This document shows positions 32,576 to 44,054 of a stretch of 64,000 bases of DNA, in pieces. The notes beneath the pieces were generated by a model. That model did no database searches. It saw only the letters and a program-made list of their open reading frames with translations, and was not told where the DNA came from. Source of the stretch: Trichoderma breve (Eukaryota; Ascomycota; Sordariomycetes; Hypocreales; Hypocreaceae); contig NC_079232.1 in NCBI RefSeq assembly GCF_028502605.1, positions 1,984,001 through 2,048,000 on the forward strand, written 5' to 3'. Positions within the stretch are counted from its first letter, which is position 1. The number at the start of each line of letters is the position of its first letter. Position numbers and translations under genes: made by a program.

Positions 32576-34579
32576 TTAACCACCTCGACCCCTACCGCCT
32601 CTGAATTTTCCTCCTCTATAGCCTCTGCCTCCTCCTGGGCCTCCTCCCCTACCTCCTCGGCCACCACCTCGACCACCACCTCGACCTCCTCGTCCAGACG
32701 GTTGGCGAGATTCCTGTGCAGGTTGGGAGGGAGGCGGTGGTACGCTCCTGTAATCACGCGATGCAGCCGGCGGCCTGGCAGGGAGCGAGGTTGGCCCAGT
32801 CGGTGTTTGCGAGTAGCCTTGTCTTGGTGCGCGATTGGGAGGCGGCGGCGGAGGATCAAGAGGTGGTGGGCCCGGGGGCAGAGGAGGCCGTTGATCTCCG
32901 TTGGGCGGTTGAAGACTGGTCGATACCCTAATACGACCCGTCCGTACCGGTTTAGGAACGGCTCGTTGACTCAGGAATTGCACATCATCCGAGTCATCGC
33001 TGTCTGAGTAGTAGCGGACTTCGTTGGAGCGCGAAGCGTGGCCACGGATCCTAAGATCTCCTGGCTGTTGCTTCGGTGCGAGTTCATCAGCACCGATGAT
33101 TGCAGATGAGGTGCTCGCTGCGTCTATATATCGACTCATGTTGTACATGCTAAAGGTGGGATTGGTAGGAAAGGTAGGATCCATAGCCACCCTATCCGAG
33201 ATGCAATTCGCAGAGAAATGTTGGCTACTTCCGCATGAGGCGCACGAAACCGGCAAAGCAGTAACCGTCTTGATCGTCTCTGCTTCAGGGTGAAATGACC
33301 TCCATGGCTGCGTGCACCGCTCGTCCGTATGCGCAGTTGAATGACACAAGCTGCACTTGAACACATATCCTCTCTCTTCTCGAACTGTTGCGCAACCAGC
33401 CGCTGAGTGGCCCCGAATATCGCACTTGTCGCATTTAAGGTCAAGAGATGGGCAAGCATACTGCCAATGGTCTTCTTTTCCGCAGAATTTGCATGCGCAG
33501 TTTGTGCAGCCGTCAGCAGTGTGGCCCTCTCGTCCACAGAGTAAGCACATGTTGGACGGATCGCTGGCTGAAGGGAAATACCGACGCTGTTGCTCGAGGG
33601 CATCTTCCCCTGAAGGCAGGCCTGGCCGCTGTGACATGGCGGTTTTGGCAGATTGAGGTGCTGGCTGTGACATTGGTCGAGGTTCGCGCGAGTTTGCCGT
33701 CTGAGGAGGCTGTGGTTTCACGTCAATGACAAAGTAACCATCAGTTTGTGTTGTCAAAGGGTTGGAAGGAAGTTGCTCAGCAGGGTCGGAGTTTTCGCTC
33801 TTATGGCTGACCTGAGCCTCTGGCAGTTCGCTGGAGGCGTTGCTCTGCGTTTTGGGTTCGGCCAAAGCCTCAGGCACCGCCGCTGCTGGGAGCTGTGCAG
33901 CGTCCTTCTGGCGTGGCTGAAGAGACCTTATCAAGGCAGCTAGAGATTCATCCGAATATTGTTCGGCTGCCTGTCTCGCAGCGCGCTTCTTATTGGCCTT
34001 CAGCCTACTGTGACTATCAATGTATTGCTTGTAGGCATCTTGGATCACCATTGGCGTAAGCTTGGCGGCACTCGTTGAGTTGGCCGTGCAGAGAAGTTGT
34101 GCCCACTCCTCGAATCTTGCAAGCCAGGTACCCTCCCTTTGCTGAGAAAACACGGGGAGTTGGAGAGATATCGAGTCACGGGTATAAACCGGAGGGGATT
34201 TGGGCACAAAGGCGCCGCTTGACGCAAAGCCTGCTGACTTCTTCCCATCGCCAGAACCAGGAGTACGAATCTCGCCCTCGGAGTCCTCATCGTCGTCAAT
34301 CTCTCCCTCCTCTGATACCTTTGCGCCTGGGCTGTTACCAGCAGAGGCAGAGCTTACTCTGGCACGCTTAGAGCGCTCTGCAGGGGCATCCAATCCAGTA
34401 ACGCTGGACGTATCATTTTCCGGGGACTTCCTTTTCTTGGCCAAAGGGGGTTCATCCTCGCTACTTAAGCTTATGAAGTCTCCTGGGTTTGATTGATCTG
34501 TGGCCATGGCGTCTGATGGGACTAGGCTAGACAGGGGCTTAGCAAGCTCTGTAGGAGCAGTTGAACTCTTTTCCTCCAT
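32576..34579 (-). CDS. air2: Air1/Air2-type zinc-knuckle protein (TRAMP complex)
   Basis: Single-exon gene of 667 aa. Five CCHC zinc knuckles lie in a row: CLLCGREGHTADGC (345-358), CKFCGKEDHWQYAC (363-376), CDKCDIRGHSAAGC (383-396), CSLCHSTAHTDERC (409-422) and CASCGSSQHFSANC (446-459). Between knuckles 4 and 5 is QPWRSF, equivalent to the IWRxY linker with which yeast Air2 contacts the poly(A) polymerase Trf4. This supports a role in the TRAMP complex, which marks nuclear RNA for the exosome. The N-terminus is acidic and disordered with a KKRKSPEND-like nuclear signal. The C-terminus (about 575-667) is Pro-rich and then a dense RGG tail, a candidate RNA-binding and arginine-methylation region. 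Much longer than yeast Air2, as is common in filamentous fungi. Confidence 0.82.
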   Translation of the reverse strand: MEEKSSTAPTELAKPLSSLVPSDAMATDQSNPGDFISLSSEDEPPLAKKRKSPENDTSSVTGLDAPAERSKRARVSSASAGNSPGAKVSEEGEIDDDEDSEGEIRTPGSGDGKKSAGFASSGAFVPKSPPVYTRDSISLQLPVFSQQREGTWLARFEEWAQLLCTANSTSAAKLTPMVIQDAYKQYIDSHSRLKANKKRAARQAAEQYSDESLAALIRSLQPRQKDAAQLPAAAVPEALAEPKTQSNASSELPEAQVSHKSENSDPAEQLPSNPLTTQTDGYFVIDVKPQPPQTANSREPRPMSQPAPQSAKTAMSQRPGLPSGEDALEQQRRYFPSASDPSNMCLLCGREGHTADGCTNCACKFCGKEDHWQYACPSLDLKCDKCDIRGHSAAGCATVREERGYVFKCSLCHSTAHTDERCTQPWRSFHPEAETIKTVTALPVSCASCGSSQHFSANCISDRVAMDPTFPTNPTFSMYNMSRYIDAASTSSAIIGADELAPKQQPGDLRIRGHASRSNEVRYYSDSDDSDDVQFLSQRAVPKPVRTGRIRVSTSLQPPNGDQRPPLPPGPPPLDPPPPPPNRAPRQGYSQTPTGPTSLPARPPAASRDYRSVPPPPSQPAQESRQPSGRGGRGGGRGGGRGGRGGGPGGGRGYRGGKFRGGRGRGG

Positions 34580-36971
34580 TTAAGAAGCAAAATGAAGCAG
34601 CCTTTCAGAGAAGGCTTTATGTTGGCTAGTAAATGGGGAAGCAATTCACTGCGTGTGAACCCTCGTGTCTTCTGAGAAGCCCAGGCGCGAGTGGCGCGGG
34701 TGATGGGCAGCCTGAAGCCCTGCCTATATCATTGACGCGCACTCGGCACGACACTTGGTGATGAACAACCTGTTGTTGGTCGACCCAAAAATCGGATTGT
34801 GTAGATTTGCAAATGTTGCGGTGAAGAGCCGTGATCTTCAAGATGAGATTGAAGAAGCACACTCTTTTTTGGGCGATGCGTTATCACAAGGAAAAAAGTA
34901 CGCGACGAATCAAATTAGGAACCTGACGCAGGTGAGAGCTCCACTTCCGAAGTTTAGCCCCTCGACAGAGGTGGCCATATTAAAGGCACACAGCATAGGA
35001 TGGATTAGATGTTTACGTCAGGCAAGGTGAACAATTCATGATATGCAGTAATTGGCCTCTGATACCAATTGGAGCTGCTGGCTATAAGAAGGTGTTCTGT
35101 GTGTCTCGTTTCCCCCCTCTTTGGAATGGTTGCCCATCATGATGGTTTGGGCAAGAAAATTGCATGTGACTGCTCTCTCTTCAGGTACGTTCTCGTAGTA
35201 CCGCAATTTAGGACGACATCTGTCTTCGAGATGAGATACGCGAGCAGGTCTGGAATCACGTCCTTGCTGCTGGAACAAGCACAGGCTTGCAGATTTCGAA
35301 ATGAGCTCCCTGAAATAGATAAAGAGTAATGGATGCACGTGGCGCCCAGCATAATTAATTAGGGACCTCCAAGCAGGCAGGAGATGGCACCGTCTAAAAG
35401 AAGGTTGGATCTTCCCAGACCAGCAGGGACTAGTGGCAGCATTGTTATTAGACAGTCCAGGTGATCTCACTGGTCGAGGCTGTGGCATGCAGTGTTTGGA
35501 TCATTCACTGCCACTAATCACGGAAGGCCCCTGTCGCCGAAATGATGAAGCAGCCTTCTAGAAGCCAAGGATACGGCTCGTCTCCTTGCGTCCCCTTGGC
35601 CTGTTATTAAGATATAGATATTACGGGGTAGGTGGGACAGATACAGCCACAGCGTCTTGGCCGGTTTTTAATAAAGCAGCTGCACTAAAGAGGCGACTAG
35701 ATGTGGTGGTTTTTCAGATCACCCGGATAGCGGCTAGATTGGCACGTGTAGACGTTATTAGCTGGGTAGGGGGATGCCATCCAAGGGTCCTGTGTGAAGA
35801 AGCCTGGATCGTGTACGAGGGTTGTAATGATGTTTGGATGCCCAAGCAAATACCTACCCAGTCCGAGCATGTGATATCAGGGACCAAACCCCTCCTCTCA
35901 CTCTCTTGGTGTTGACCACTTATAAAGTTGTTGGTTACCTGTCCAGAGGCATTTTCACCTTAGCCTTTACGCTTTGGTGCTCGCCGCCCACCATCATAGA
36001 CATTTACGTTAATTAGCATGCATTAGCACCACGGAGGCTTCAATTTGCTGTCGGATGATATCTCCTGTTCCTGCAGGTACCGCGGCGCCCCTTTCCAGGG
36101 TGTCTCCACAGCTTCCATAGACTGATACTGATCCCAGCAAAGGCCGTCGTCAGCCTGTCCGGACCACCGCTCAGAATCTCCAAGTTCCTCAGGACGCTCT
36201 CTAAGCGAGTTTGAGACGGGAGTAGCGAGTCGTATCCAGCAATTGCGACAGAATCCTCTACTCCTCTATGCCCCAAAGGGCCGCCCCCTCTGCCCACCAT
36301 ATAATGCGCGTAATGCGCCAGCCAACCAACCCCATCCCGCTCCATACCGCCACTCCGTACCTTATCTAAAAAGCCGCCGAGAAAAAACAAGAACAAAGCA
36401 AAACCTTGCGTGAATAAACATTCGTTGGCCCAAGTGAATCGTGTGATTGCAGCACCATCGAGATTTTACTATTTTAAAGAGAGAGGGAGAAAGAAAGAAA
36501 AGCAATATACAGTAAAAGGTAGGTTCGTATTCGCATCCATTCCTCCAAAATTCACCCCCACTCTGCCACTGATGAAGCCAGATAACCAACTCCCAGACAG
36601 CAGAAAGCTTGTTCCTGAGCCTCTTGTGGCTGTGCCCAGTTGCTGCCCGCTTAGTTGCATAAAGCTTGTTCACTCGCTTGTGCCCGCCGCCTGCACCGAT
36701 CGCTCTGCAGTTATACCCGCCGACGTCGTACTCAGTAGTACTCAGTACCTTCATCGCCTCGTTAACAACGTGTGCCGCCAAGAAGTCCCCGGCGCCCCGA
36801 TTTAACGTTTGGCCTCCGACTTGCGCGTTGCCTTGCGAGAGACTGAAGGAGCATTCGCGGCCTCGGGAGCAGACAAAAGCATCCAAACCGACAATGCCGT
36901 CAACTTGTCTTCCCGCATCCTCACAGACTTTAGACGCAGGCGCAAAACCCGCCAGCAGCCGATTTCTCGAC
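34580..36971. other. Divergent region between Air-like gene and ORM1
   Basis: About 2.4 kb between divergent promoters. Short ORFs on both strands lack recognisable domains. From about 36650 the frame of ORM1 is open upstream for about 100 codons, but that stretch is Pro/Ser-rich leader sequence with no ORMDL similarity. It is probably a long 5' leader. Confidence 0.5.
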
Positions 36972-37682
36972 ATGACCGACCGAAGCGCTGGTGGCCGCCG
37001 GAGGAGGTCTAGCAGTATCCTCCAGGTCTACCACGAGCCCCCCGAGACGCTTGAGCAGATGAGCGATCAGGCTGTTATACCGAACATGAACGCCAACTGG
37101 ACAAACGCAAAAGGTATGCTTTTCGATCCACGTGCTGTGCCCCTGAGAAGGGCCTTTTTTGGCTTGCGTTTGCTAACCTTGGACCGCCGCAAAAATAGGG
37201 GCCTGGACTATCCACATCGTCATCATCGCCTGCCTCAAAATCCTCTACGATGTTATCCCGGGCAGTTCCCAGGAAGCTTCGTGGACGCTGACCAACATGA
37301 CGTACATGGTCGGCTCCTACATCATGTTCCACTACGTTCGAGGCATTCCCTTTGACTTCAACGGCGGTGCCTTTGACAACCTCAACATGTGGGAGCAGAT
37401 CGACAACGGAGCCCAGTACACACCGACCAAGAAGTTTCTCCTCAGTGTCCCTATCGTGCTATTTTTACTCAGCACACATTATACCCACTACGACTCAACA
37501 TACTTTGTCATTAACTTCCTCGCTACGCTGGCTGTTGTCATTCCGAAGCTACCATTTGTGAGCAATCCCTTAACTCTCCAAATATTTTATTCCCCAAGTC
37601 TCGCGTGACAGTAGCTAATGCCCTATACCAGAGCCACCGAATGCGATTCAGCTTCTTTTCAGACATTCCAGAAGAAGAGTGA
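36972..37682 (+). CDS. orm1: ORMDL family regulator of sphingolipid synthesis
   Basis: Three exons: 36972-37113, 37199-37557 and 37632-37682, giving 183 aa, the usual ORMDL length. Both introns have CTAAC or CTAAT branch sites. The N-terminus has RRRRSSSILQVYHEPPE; the Ser cluster matches the region phosphorylated in yeast Orm1/2. The core follows the family closely: WTNAKGAWTIH, YDVIPG, SWTLTNMTYMVGSYIMFHYV, then a GIPFDFNGGAFDNLNMWEQID block with YTPTKKFLLSVPIVLFLLSTHYTHYD. The last exon gives SHRMRFSFFSDIPEEE. Orm proteins are ER membrane proteins that bind and inhibit serine palmitoyltransferase; phosphorylation relieves this. Confidence 0.95.
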
Positions 37683-38284
37683 TGGTTCCTTCGGGCTGCA
37701 CAACGGCGTTTTGGGGTTCAAATAAATACGAGCTTAGGCAACAGAAAGTATAGCACAACTACGAAAGACGAAAATGGAAGAAAACAAAGAAAAAACGAAA
37801 AGGGTGGAAGGTTAGGAGCAGCGGGGCAAATGGGTATCCTACACAACATAGCGGGCATATTCGTTCTATGATTCCAGCCGAAAATAAGGTTTTAGTGTTT
37901 ATCAGCGATAGTTTTCAAGGACATCAATTGGATCTGGAGACTTGCGTATACCACCGAGTTGCTTTGTTGAGGGCACAAGCTCGCGATCTATGAGGTGATT
38001 TCTCCGTTAAGGTTGTAAGGCTGATACAGTGGCAGACACCAACGGCGCGATTCGTCCCATTGACCGGCCTTATTCTTATCTATTCCCTCGCGGGATATTG
38101 CGTGCTCGAGCAAGTTGAGGATAGTTGAGGATATTGCCCCGTTGGTGGCCATCATGGTGTCGGACAAACAGTTATAAATTGAGCGAATCTTTCACTCGAT
38201 CAAGTTCTCTCTTCTCTTCCTCCTCATCCCATCCTCGCTCACTTCAGCACTCTACACAATCAACTTCACACACAATCCCTCATC
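37683..38284. other. Spacer between ORM1 and the repeat wall protein
   Basis: About 600 bases holding the ORM1 3' UTR and the promoter and pyrimidine-rich leader (TCTCTTCTCTTCCTCCTC near 38205) of the next gene. No coding region is seen. Confidence 0.5.
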
Positions 38285-39598
38285 ATGTACGGCTTCCGTG
38301 CTCTCATCTTGACCCTCGCTGCCACCGCGCCCCTCGTCCAGGGCGCCCCTGAGCATCGGGTCTCTCCATTCACGCGTGTCGCGAAGCATGAGGCTGCTGA
38401 GTCTCCTGTCCCGACTGTGGGCCCCGTAGTCGAGGCACGCCAATGGACTGGTGAATGGACTTCCCATGTGTGGACGTCTACTTGGCGCCATGGAGACGAA
38501 GACCAGGAGAATGACCACGACGAGGAGCATGACAACGACGAGGAGCATGACAACGACGAGGAGCACGACCACGAACAGGAGCACGACCACGAACAGGAGC
38601 ACGAGAGCCAGGAAGACATCGTACGAGCTGCGCTTATGAAAGTTGCCGCTGAACCGTCTATGACTGCTCAGGTAAACTTTAATCGGCTCTTTAGCTCCGT
38701 CATGAGAAGCTTGCAATCCATCCAAGACAGCTTCGCAACGGCTACTGTTACTGTCACAGGTACAGGTGTTGCTACTACCACGGCCACTTCCACTACCACT
38801 GCTACTTCCACTACCACTTTCACCCAGGACCCTTCGACTACCACTGTCACCCAGGACCCTTCTACTACCACTGCCACTTCTACTACTACTGTCACTCAGG
38901 ACCCTTCCACTACCACGGTCACAGATGGGGGGGCTACTATTACTGTCACCCAGGATCTTTCCACTACCACTGTCACTCAGGACCCTTCCACTACCACGGT
39001 TACCCAGGATCCTTCCACTACAACAGTTACCCAGGATCCCTCCACTACCACAGTCACCCAGGACCCTTCCACTACCACAGTCACCCAGGACCCTTCCACT
39101 ACCACGGTCACAGATGGGGGTGCTACCATTACTGTCACCCAGGATCTTTCCACTACCACTCTCACTGTCACAGGGCAGCCTAACCAAGTCATAACTGCCA
39201 CTTACACTATCACCGCCACTACCACCATCACCGCAGAGGATCCTTCTACTACTTTCACTACCACCATCACCGCGCCGGTGGATACTGCCCCCCCTACCAC
39301 CACCACCTCAGCTGATCCTACTACTACTTTCGTTACTACCATCACCTCTGAGGACCCTAACACTACGGTCACTACGACCGCCACAGTGACTGAATTTGAT
39401 TTCACTATCGCGGAGAGCGCGGCCGAAACCATGGCCACGTACCAAAAGAGAGGTGCGTACGCGAACAACCAGACGGCCACTACCTCCCAGGCGTCGCGTC
39501 CTACCACGGTGCCGTCTTCTGGCGGTGCTATGAACGCGGCTGCCCCTGTCATGGGAGCTGTGGCCGTTTTCATCGGTGCTTGTGTCATGGCCCTCTAA
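38285..39598 (+). CDS. Secreted Thr-rich repeat protein with GPI-anchor signal
   Basis: Single-exon gene of 437 aa. It starts with a signal peptide (MYGFRALILTLAATAPLVQGAP). A His/Asp/Glu-rich repeat region (EHDNDE units, about residues 77-107) follows, then a short non-repetitive helix-like stretch (RAALMKVAAEPSMTAQVNFN). Residues about 155-300 are a Thr-rich array of 9-aa units, TVTQDPSTT, interrupted by TDGGATITVTQDLSTT variants. The C-terminus has a small-residue cleavage site followed by a hydrophobic tail (APVMGAVAVFIGACVMAL), typical of GPI anchoring. The pattern fits a heavily O-glycosylated cell-wall or adhesin-like protein. There is no known ligand domain. The acidic His-rich part could bind metal ions (inference). 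Confidence 0.75.
   Translation: MYGFRALILTLAATAPLVQGAPEHRVSPFTRVAKHEAAESPVPTVGPVVEARQWTGEWTSHVWTSTWRHGDEDQENDHDEEHDNDEEHDNDEEHDHEQEHDHEQEHESQEDIVRAALMKVAAEPSMTAQVNFNRLFSSVMRSLQSIQDSFATATVTVTGTGVATTTATSTTTATSTTTFTQDPSTTTVTQDPSTTTATSTTTVTQDPSTTTVTDGGATITVTQDLSTTTVTQDPSTTTVTQDPSTTTVTQDPSTTTVTQDPSTTTVTQDPSTTTVTDGGATITVTQDLSTTTLTVTGQPNQVITATYTITATTTITAEDPSTTFTTTITAPVDTAPPTTTTSADPTTTFVTTITSEDPNTTVTTTATVTEFDFTIAESAAETMATYQKRGAYANNQTATTSQASRPTTVPSSGGAMNAAAPVMGAVAVFIGACVMAL
38519..38606 (+). repeat. 18-bp coding tandem repeat (EHDNDE/EHDHEQ)
   Basis: Five or so units based on GAGCATGACAACGACGAG inside the wall-protein gene. The first units are identical at DNA level and the later units change AAC to CAC and GAC to GAA. 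Unit length keeps the frame, so copy number can change without breaking the gene. Confidence 0.75.
38820..39176 (+). repeat. 27-bp coding tandem repeat array (TVTQDPSTT)
   Basis: An array of 27-nt units centred on CACCCAGGACCCTTCCACTA, with a larger duplicated module that adds the TDGGATITVTQDLSTT variant at two places (near 38920 and 39110). Copies in the middle are nearly identical, which points to recent expansion or gene conversion. Confidence 0.85.
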
Positions 39599-40698
39599 TT
39601 TGTTGGCTTAGGCTATTAGGTGGTGATTTCTGACTTCATTTCGGATTTTTCTAATAGAGTAATGGTGGGATTTTCTGCTGGGAAAATACGATAAAAAGGA
39701 GGAAAGAGTTTAGTTTGGTACTTTTTTTTTTTTTTTTCAAATAGGGTTTTAATTATAATATTGTGTTTTCTTAAGGATGCTCTCTCAAATTGCTTTGTGT
39801 GATATTTTCTTGTTGGTGAACTGAGTGTCTTTGATGCCATCCAGCCTTATCTCTAACAAAGATTTTCACTATACGTGTTCATATCTATACGTGTTCATAT
39901 CATAGGGAGAAATTGTATATACTCAGTCTATGTATTGGGCCGAAAGAAAATAGTGATCTACGGTCATTGTGTAACTGGCCGGCTACGTGGCTTGAGTAAT
40001 ACGGAGCATCGCACGTGGTATATCGCCGAAATTTCGTATTAAATAGAGAGAGAAAAAAATCTATTTCGTATACTTCAGAGACGTATAGAGAGGGATATAA
40101 AACAAGGCTGATGTTTAATACATCGACAAAACCGGAAAATGGCCAGTAAACGGAGCTCATCATGGCGGCGCAATTCGCGCATGTATGGGTGGTCTCGTTT
40201 CTACGGGCCGAAGATTCCAGAGACTCATCTCCGCCGCTTTGTAATGCGTGTCGGTTTGTATATGTACTTCGTGTTTATGTCCATAGATACGATTTGCGGA
40301 CATTGGATCGAGGCTGTGTTATGTTTCGAAAGCAACCCCGTATGATGCTGCGCATCCGGAGGAGCCGTGAAGATAAGCTTAATGGTATCATACCTGCTAA
40401 ATGTTGCATAAATGTGTGGCTAGTCGGGTGAGCGGAGACTGGTTAAATGCATCTGTTTTATAATAGCACTACAACTGATATTTGTGGACATTATGATGGA
40501 TGCTGCAACGCCTATATGGCGATCTAGATCTCAAGTTTTGAGTTTCTATTATGCCGAACTACATATATGTATGCTACTTGTATTCATAGGGAGTGCTTTT
40601 TGTATCAATATGGCTCATCGAGCATATTTTGCTCACTTGGATGAATTTATATGAGTGCTTTTAGCCACTAGATTGAGTTAGACAAAGATCACAAGAAT
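39599..40698. other. AT-rich spacer at the left edge of the helicase/NACHT segment
   Basis: About 1.1 kb, visibly AT-richer than the DNA to the left, with a T16 run at 39722-39737 and no supported gene. Small ORFs near 39900-40430 have no recognisable content. It may be the border of an inserted accessory segment. Confidence 0.5.
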
Positions 40699-43600
40699 TT
40701 ATGATGCCATTATACGAACCTCTAGTGGCCGTTGAGCTCCATCTGGTTGGTTGCTCTCATTTTGACGATGTATTACCTCGGCCAGATCCGTCTTGGATTT
40801 TTGTAGTTCTACAACCCTCTGCGTTCAGAATAATGTTAGTGAATTCACCAAAAGTTTATTGATCGTAAGATTACATGCCTCCTCAAATGAGTCCCGCACA
40901 ATGAATCGAATAGTGTTTACTTCTTTCGTCTGTCCTATACGGTGAATTCGCGCCAGTGCCTGGTCTTCCAGCGTTGGATTCCTGTAACAGAGCATATTAA
41001 CGAGAGTTTCTCGCTATGATACCCAGGGAGCAACTTACCAGTGTGGTTCCATAAGATAGGCCCTGGAGGCCTCCGTCAATGTAAGGCTGTTTAAAGAAGC
41101 GTATTAGAATGAGCTGGAATGTCTAAATGATAACGCCTCTTGGGCTTACCCAACCGCGCCACACGATAGTGTCACCAGGAGCACCCGAATCGTTGGATCT
41201 TTACGAAACCGCTCGATTACGGCATGCCGATCTTTCTGTGCCACTTTGCCGTCAAACCGTAGACAAGGTATGCATGCATGTTTGAGTCCAACCTCAATGA
41301 TTTCGAGAGTTGTTCGCCACGAAGAGAAGACGACGCTGTCAGTATGTGTCAGCCGAAATACATGTATTCGAGTCAGAAATCAGTCCGAGATATCACACCA
41401 TTTTATATCATGAGGTTGACTTTTTAGGTCGCTGATTAGCATCGATATCTTCGTTGGTAATCCATCAGATAACTGATTAATTGTGAGGCTTGGCATATCG
41501 TCCGTCTCGAAAATATTTGTAGATATGTTTGCAACGGGACAGATGGTCTCATGAGAACAGGATTTAAAGACCACAGGATGCGAGCGAGTTGATATGCATG
41601 TAGAGCAAACAAATTCTAGACATTGGGAGAAAGTTGACATTGCAGGCGGCCCAACTTCGTAAAATGCATTCTCTGTCGAATCGGCTGGGCAATAGCAGAG
41701 ACGGCACTGAATGCTACTAATCCCACGGCGTATGTTGAACATCTGCTGTGCAACTGCTGTCCAATTCTGTGACGTCTGCTCGTTATATATCTCGAGATCA
41801 TATCGCATCTTGTAATATAAGCCGAGATTACAAACCATGCGCATTGCTTCGATTCTTTGTAGCATATTGGCATAAGAGTGTGTTCTCTTAAACTTGCCAT
41901 CTGCAGAGAGAGCTTGTTCAATGTGAGATAGAGTGTGCATTTTGAATGCCTGATACAAATCTCTTTCTGCTTGAGCCAGCTCCACAAAGTGTTGGAAGTC
42001 ATGTCTTGGTGGTAGTTGGATAACAGTCTTGGGGCGACGCAAAAGGATACAGCCTGCGAGCCGCTTCAGGCGTTTTACCGCCTCATCTATCTTGCCGATT
42101 CTCCACAGATGAGAGATATCTGTATTAAATTTATGTTCTTCCGAATAGGGATAGACCTGGAGGAACTTTAAGAGTGCTGTGAGATCGCCGAGTCTGTTTT
42201 GGATGGGCGTGCCCGTTACAGCCCATCGAGAAACTGAGTTTATCGAACATATGGCACGAGCCATTCGAGAATCGCTATTTCGGATGAAATGAGCTGGTGA
42301 CTATCAGTATATCTTTCTTACTCAAGTAAAATAGTTCTAAAGATGCGTCTGACAAACCCTCATCTAATATGATTCGCCTCCACCGTGTGTTAAATAAGAA
42401 GGACGGTTGCTGATCTGAGCTACTCTTCCATTCCGAAGATACCGTGTGATAAGTTGTTAATACTAGCAAAGATTCCTCAAGATCGGAATCATTTGTTACA
42501 CGAGACTTTCCATGATGCCGGCGCCAAGGGATACTGTTGGGGAAGACGTGTCTGAAAGCTCCAGTCAGTTCCGTGTTGACCTATGTCTTTAAGAAGTTTA
42601 TGTGAGCCTCACTGTTTTAGCTGTTCTTCCCAAGAGTCAAGAACTATATTGTGCGTAATATTTAGTCTTTGCAAGAACTGAAGAACGAGCAGACTGCTAG
42701 CATTGAAACTCACGAGGAGGTGGTACGACGATCAATGTTCGACCAGAAGATGCTTCGGCATTGGCCCCAGTAATCGAATTTGGATCGTTTCTATCCACAA
42801 CTAGATCTGACGCTATTAGAGAAATCATGGACAATGTCTTGCCTAGACCCATAGGGTCTGCGATAATCCCACCATAAAATTGCTGTGGCGGCTCTTTTTG
42901 AACTGCGTCAGAGACTCTATTGACGAAACTGCATACAGTTCAGAGGAAGTTAGTGAAAAGTTAGTGATTTTATGTAAGACGTTGCCAATGGGAACTTACT
43001 AAGAGCCAGTGCTCTCGGAAAGGAATTCCCAAAGATCTGCTCTGCTGCCATCCCAGGCCCAACCTTGCTCTCTTTGGAGCATGAACGTCAACGCTTGCAG
43101 TTGATGTCTAGGTAGAAAGATAGTTTAGCTTGGCTGACAGGGCATTAAAAGAACGTTTTTATGAGGCTGCTTCGTTACTTTTTCATCTTTGATCGAATGG
43201 AACCAGGCTGTTTCGTTTCAACTAGATCTTCTTGAGAGTTCAATACATCGATCAACTCGGGCCGTGGTTGTGTAGTTTCGATCATCACAAAGTTTGAATG
43301 TTCCGTGTCTAAATCCGAGGTCCATAGAGGAGGGCCACAGTCAACAGATAGTTTGTGCGGGTTTCGGTATAAAACATTTCTTGAGCAGTTGACTGGATCT
43401 TGAAGATAAAGATTATGGTCCTCAAAAAAACTCCCTACATCTTTAAAAAGGCATGAAGGCCCAAATAGAGTCACCCTTAGGCGGCATGGCGTGGACAAAG
43501 GCGTAGTGGCCTTTGTCTTTAATGGTTGCATTGCGTCTATAGAGCATGTGATCTCCAGCTCAAGCTGTTTCTCATCAAGCAAGGCATCTGTTATATATGC

Positions 43601-44054
43601 CCATCCTGGGTCTATTTGGCCTTTTATGGAGACATCGTCGATGCAATGGAACGTCTGAGAGTCATCCAAGTGAATTGTGAACTCTTGGACCAGTGAGGTT
43701 CTCATGAACTGACAAGTTCCGTTTATATCAGTTATCTAAAATCATTTCATGTTGAGTGTGCTATCCAAGACACAGAAAAGTGAGATTGCGCACCGTTCCG
43801 AAGCATACATACTGCTTTTTGGTATTGTTATAGCCGGTGAGATTGGGCTCGGTATGGTGAGTTGGCAGATGTAGAGCTTCTGGTTCATGTGTTACATATG
43901 CCGTCCGAACAGAAGGCTCATCATCTTCAATAGTCCGATCTATTACTTCGACGGCTGCAATTCTTTTTGTTTTGTGTTCATCGGTGCTATGATTCTCGAT
44001 GAAGCTGGGTCGCCGTCGCTTTGATCCATGAGGATGAATCGGCTCACATTCCAT
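40699..44054 (-). CDS. SNF2-family helicase, Rad5/HLTF-like
   Basis: Eleven exons on the minus strand: 43794-44054, 43179-43735, 43000-43107, 42714-42928, 42613-42643, 42358-42551, 41399-42293, 41150-41335, 41039-41086, 40879-40981 and 40699-40818; 905 aa with every junction in phase. All SNF2 motifs are intact: Walker A DPMGLGKT (333-340), TLIVVPPP, DEAH (454-457, split by an intron), TGTPIQN (482-488), VVFSSW, GLTLTEASRAYLMEPHWNPT, and motif VI ARIHRIGQT (842-850). A degenerate RING-like Cys region lies at about 652-712 (CRLC, CSTC, CSH..CP) in the Rad5/HLTF position. The N-terminal 250 residues match nothing I know. Rad5-like proteins remodel stalled forks or chromatin; here the role is unknown. 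The last intron (40819-40878) uses a GC donor. Codon use is AT-richer than in flanking housekeeping genes. Confidence 0.85.

Noticed and set aside
32311..32859. 182-aa minus-strand ORF in another frame over the RGG tail of the Air-like gene
   Set aside because: Its Glu/Val-rich part is the frame-shifted reading of the RGG repeats, and the remainder runs into 3' flank. No splice model links it to the gene better than the normal stop at 32576.
36666..36971. In-frame N-terminal extension of ORM1
   Set aside because: The ORMDL family starts at the conserved MTDRSxGG-like residues at 36972; the extension has no family similarity and looks like leader.
38820..39176. Regularly spaced repeats that could suggest a CRISPR-like array
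   Set aside because: Units are head to tail without unique spacers, translate as TVTQDPSTT, and the genome is eukaryotic.
38252..39187. 311-aa minus-strand ORF with Gly/Ser repeats
   Set aside because: It is exactly antisense to the Thr-rich repeat protein. Repeats with a unit length divisible by three stay open on both strands. The plus frame has a signal peptide and GPI signal, the minus frame has neither.
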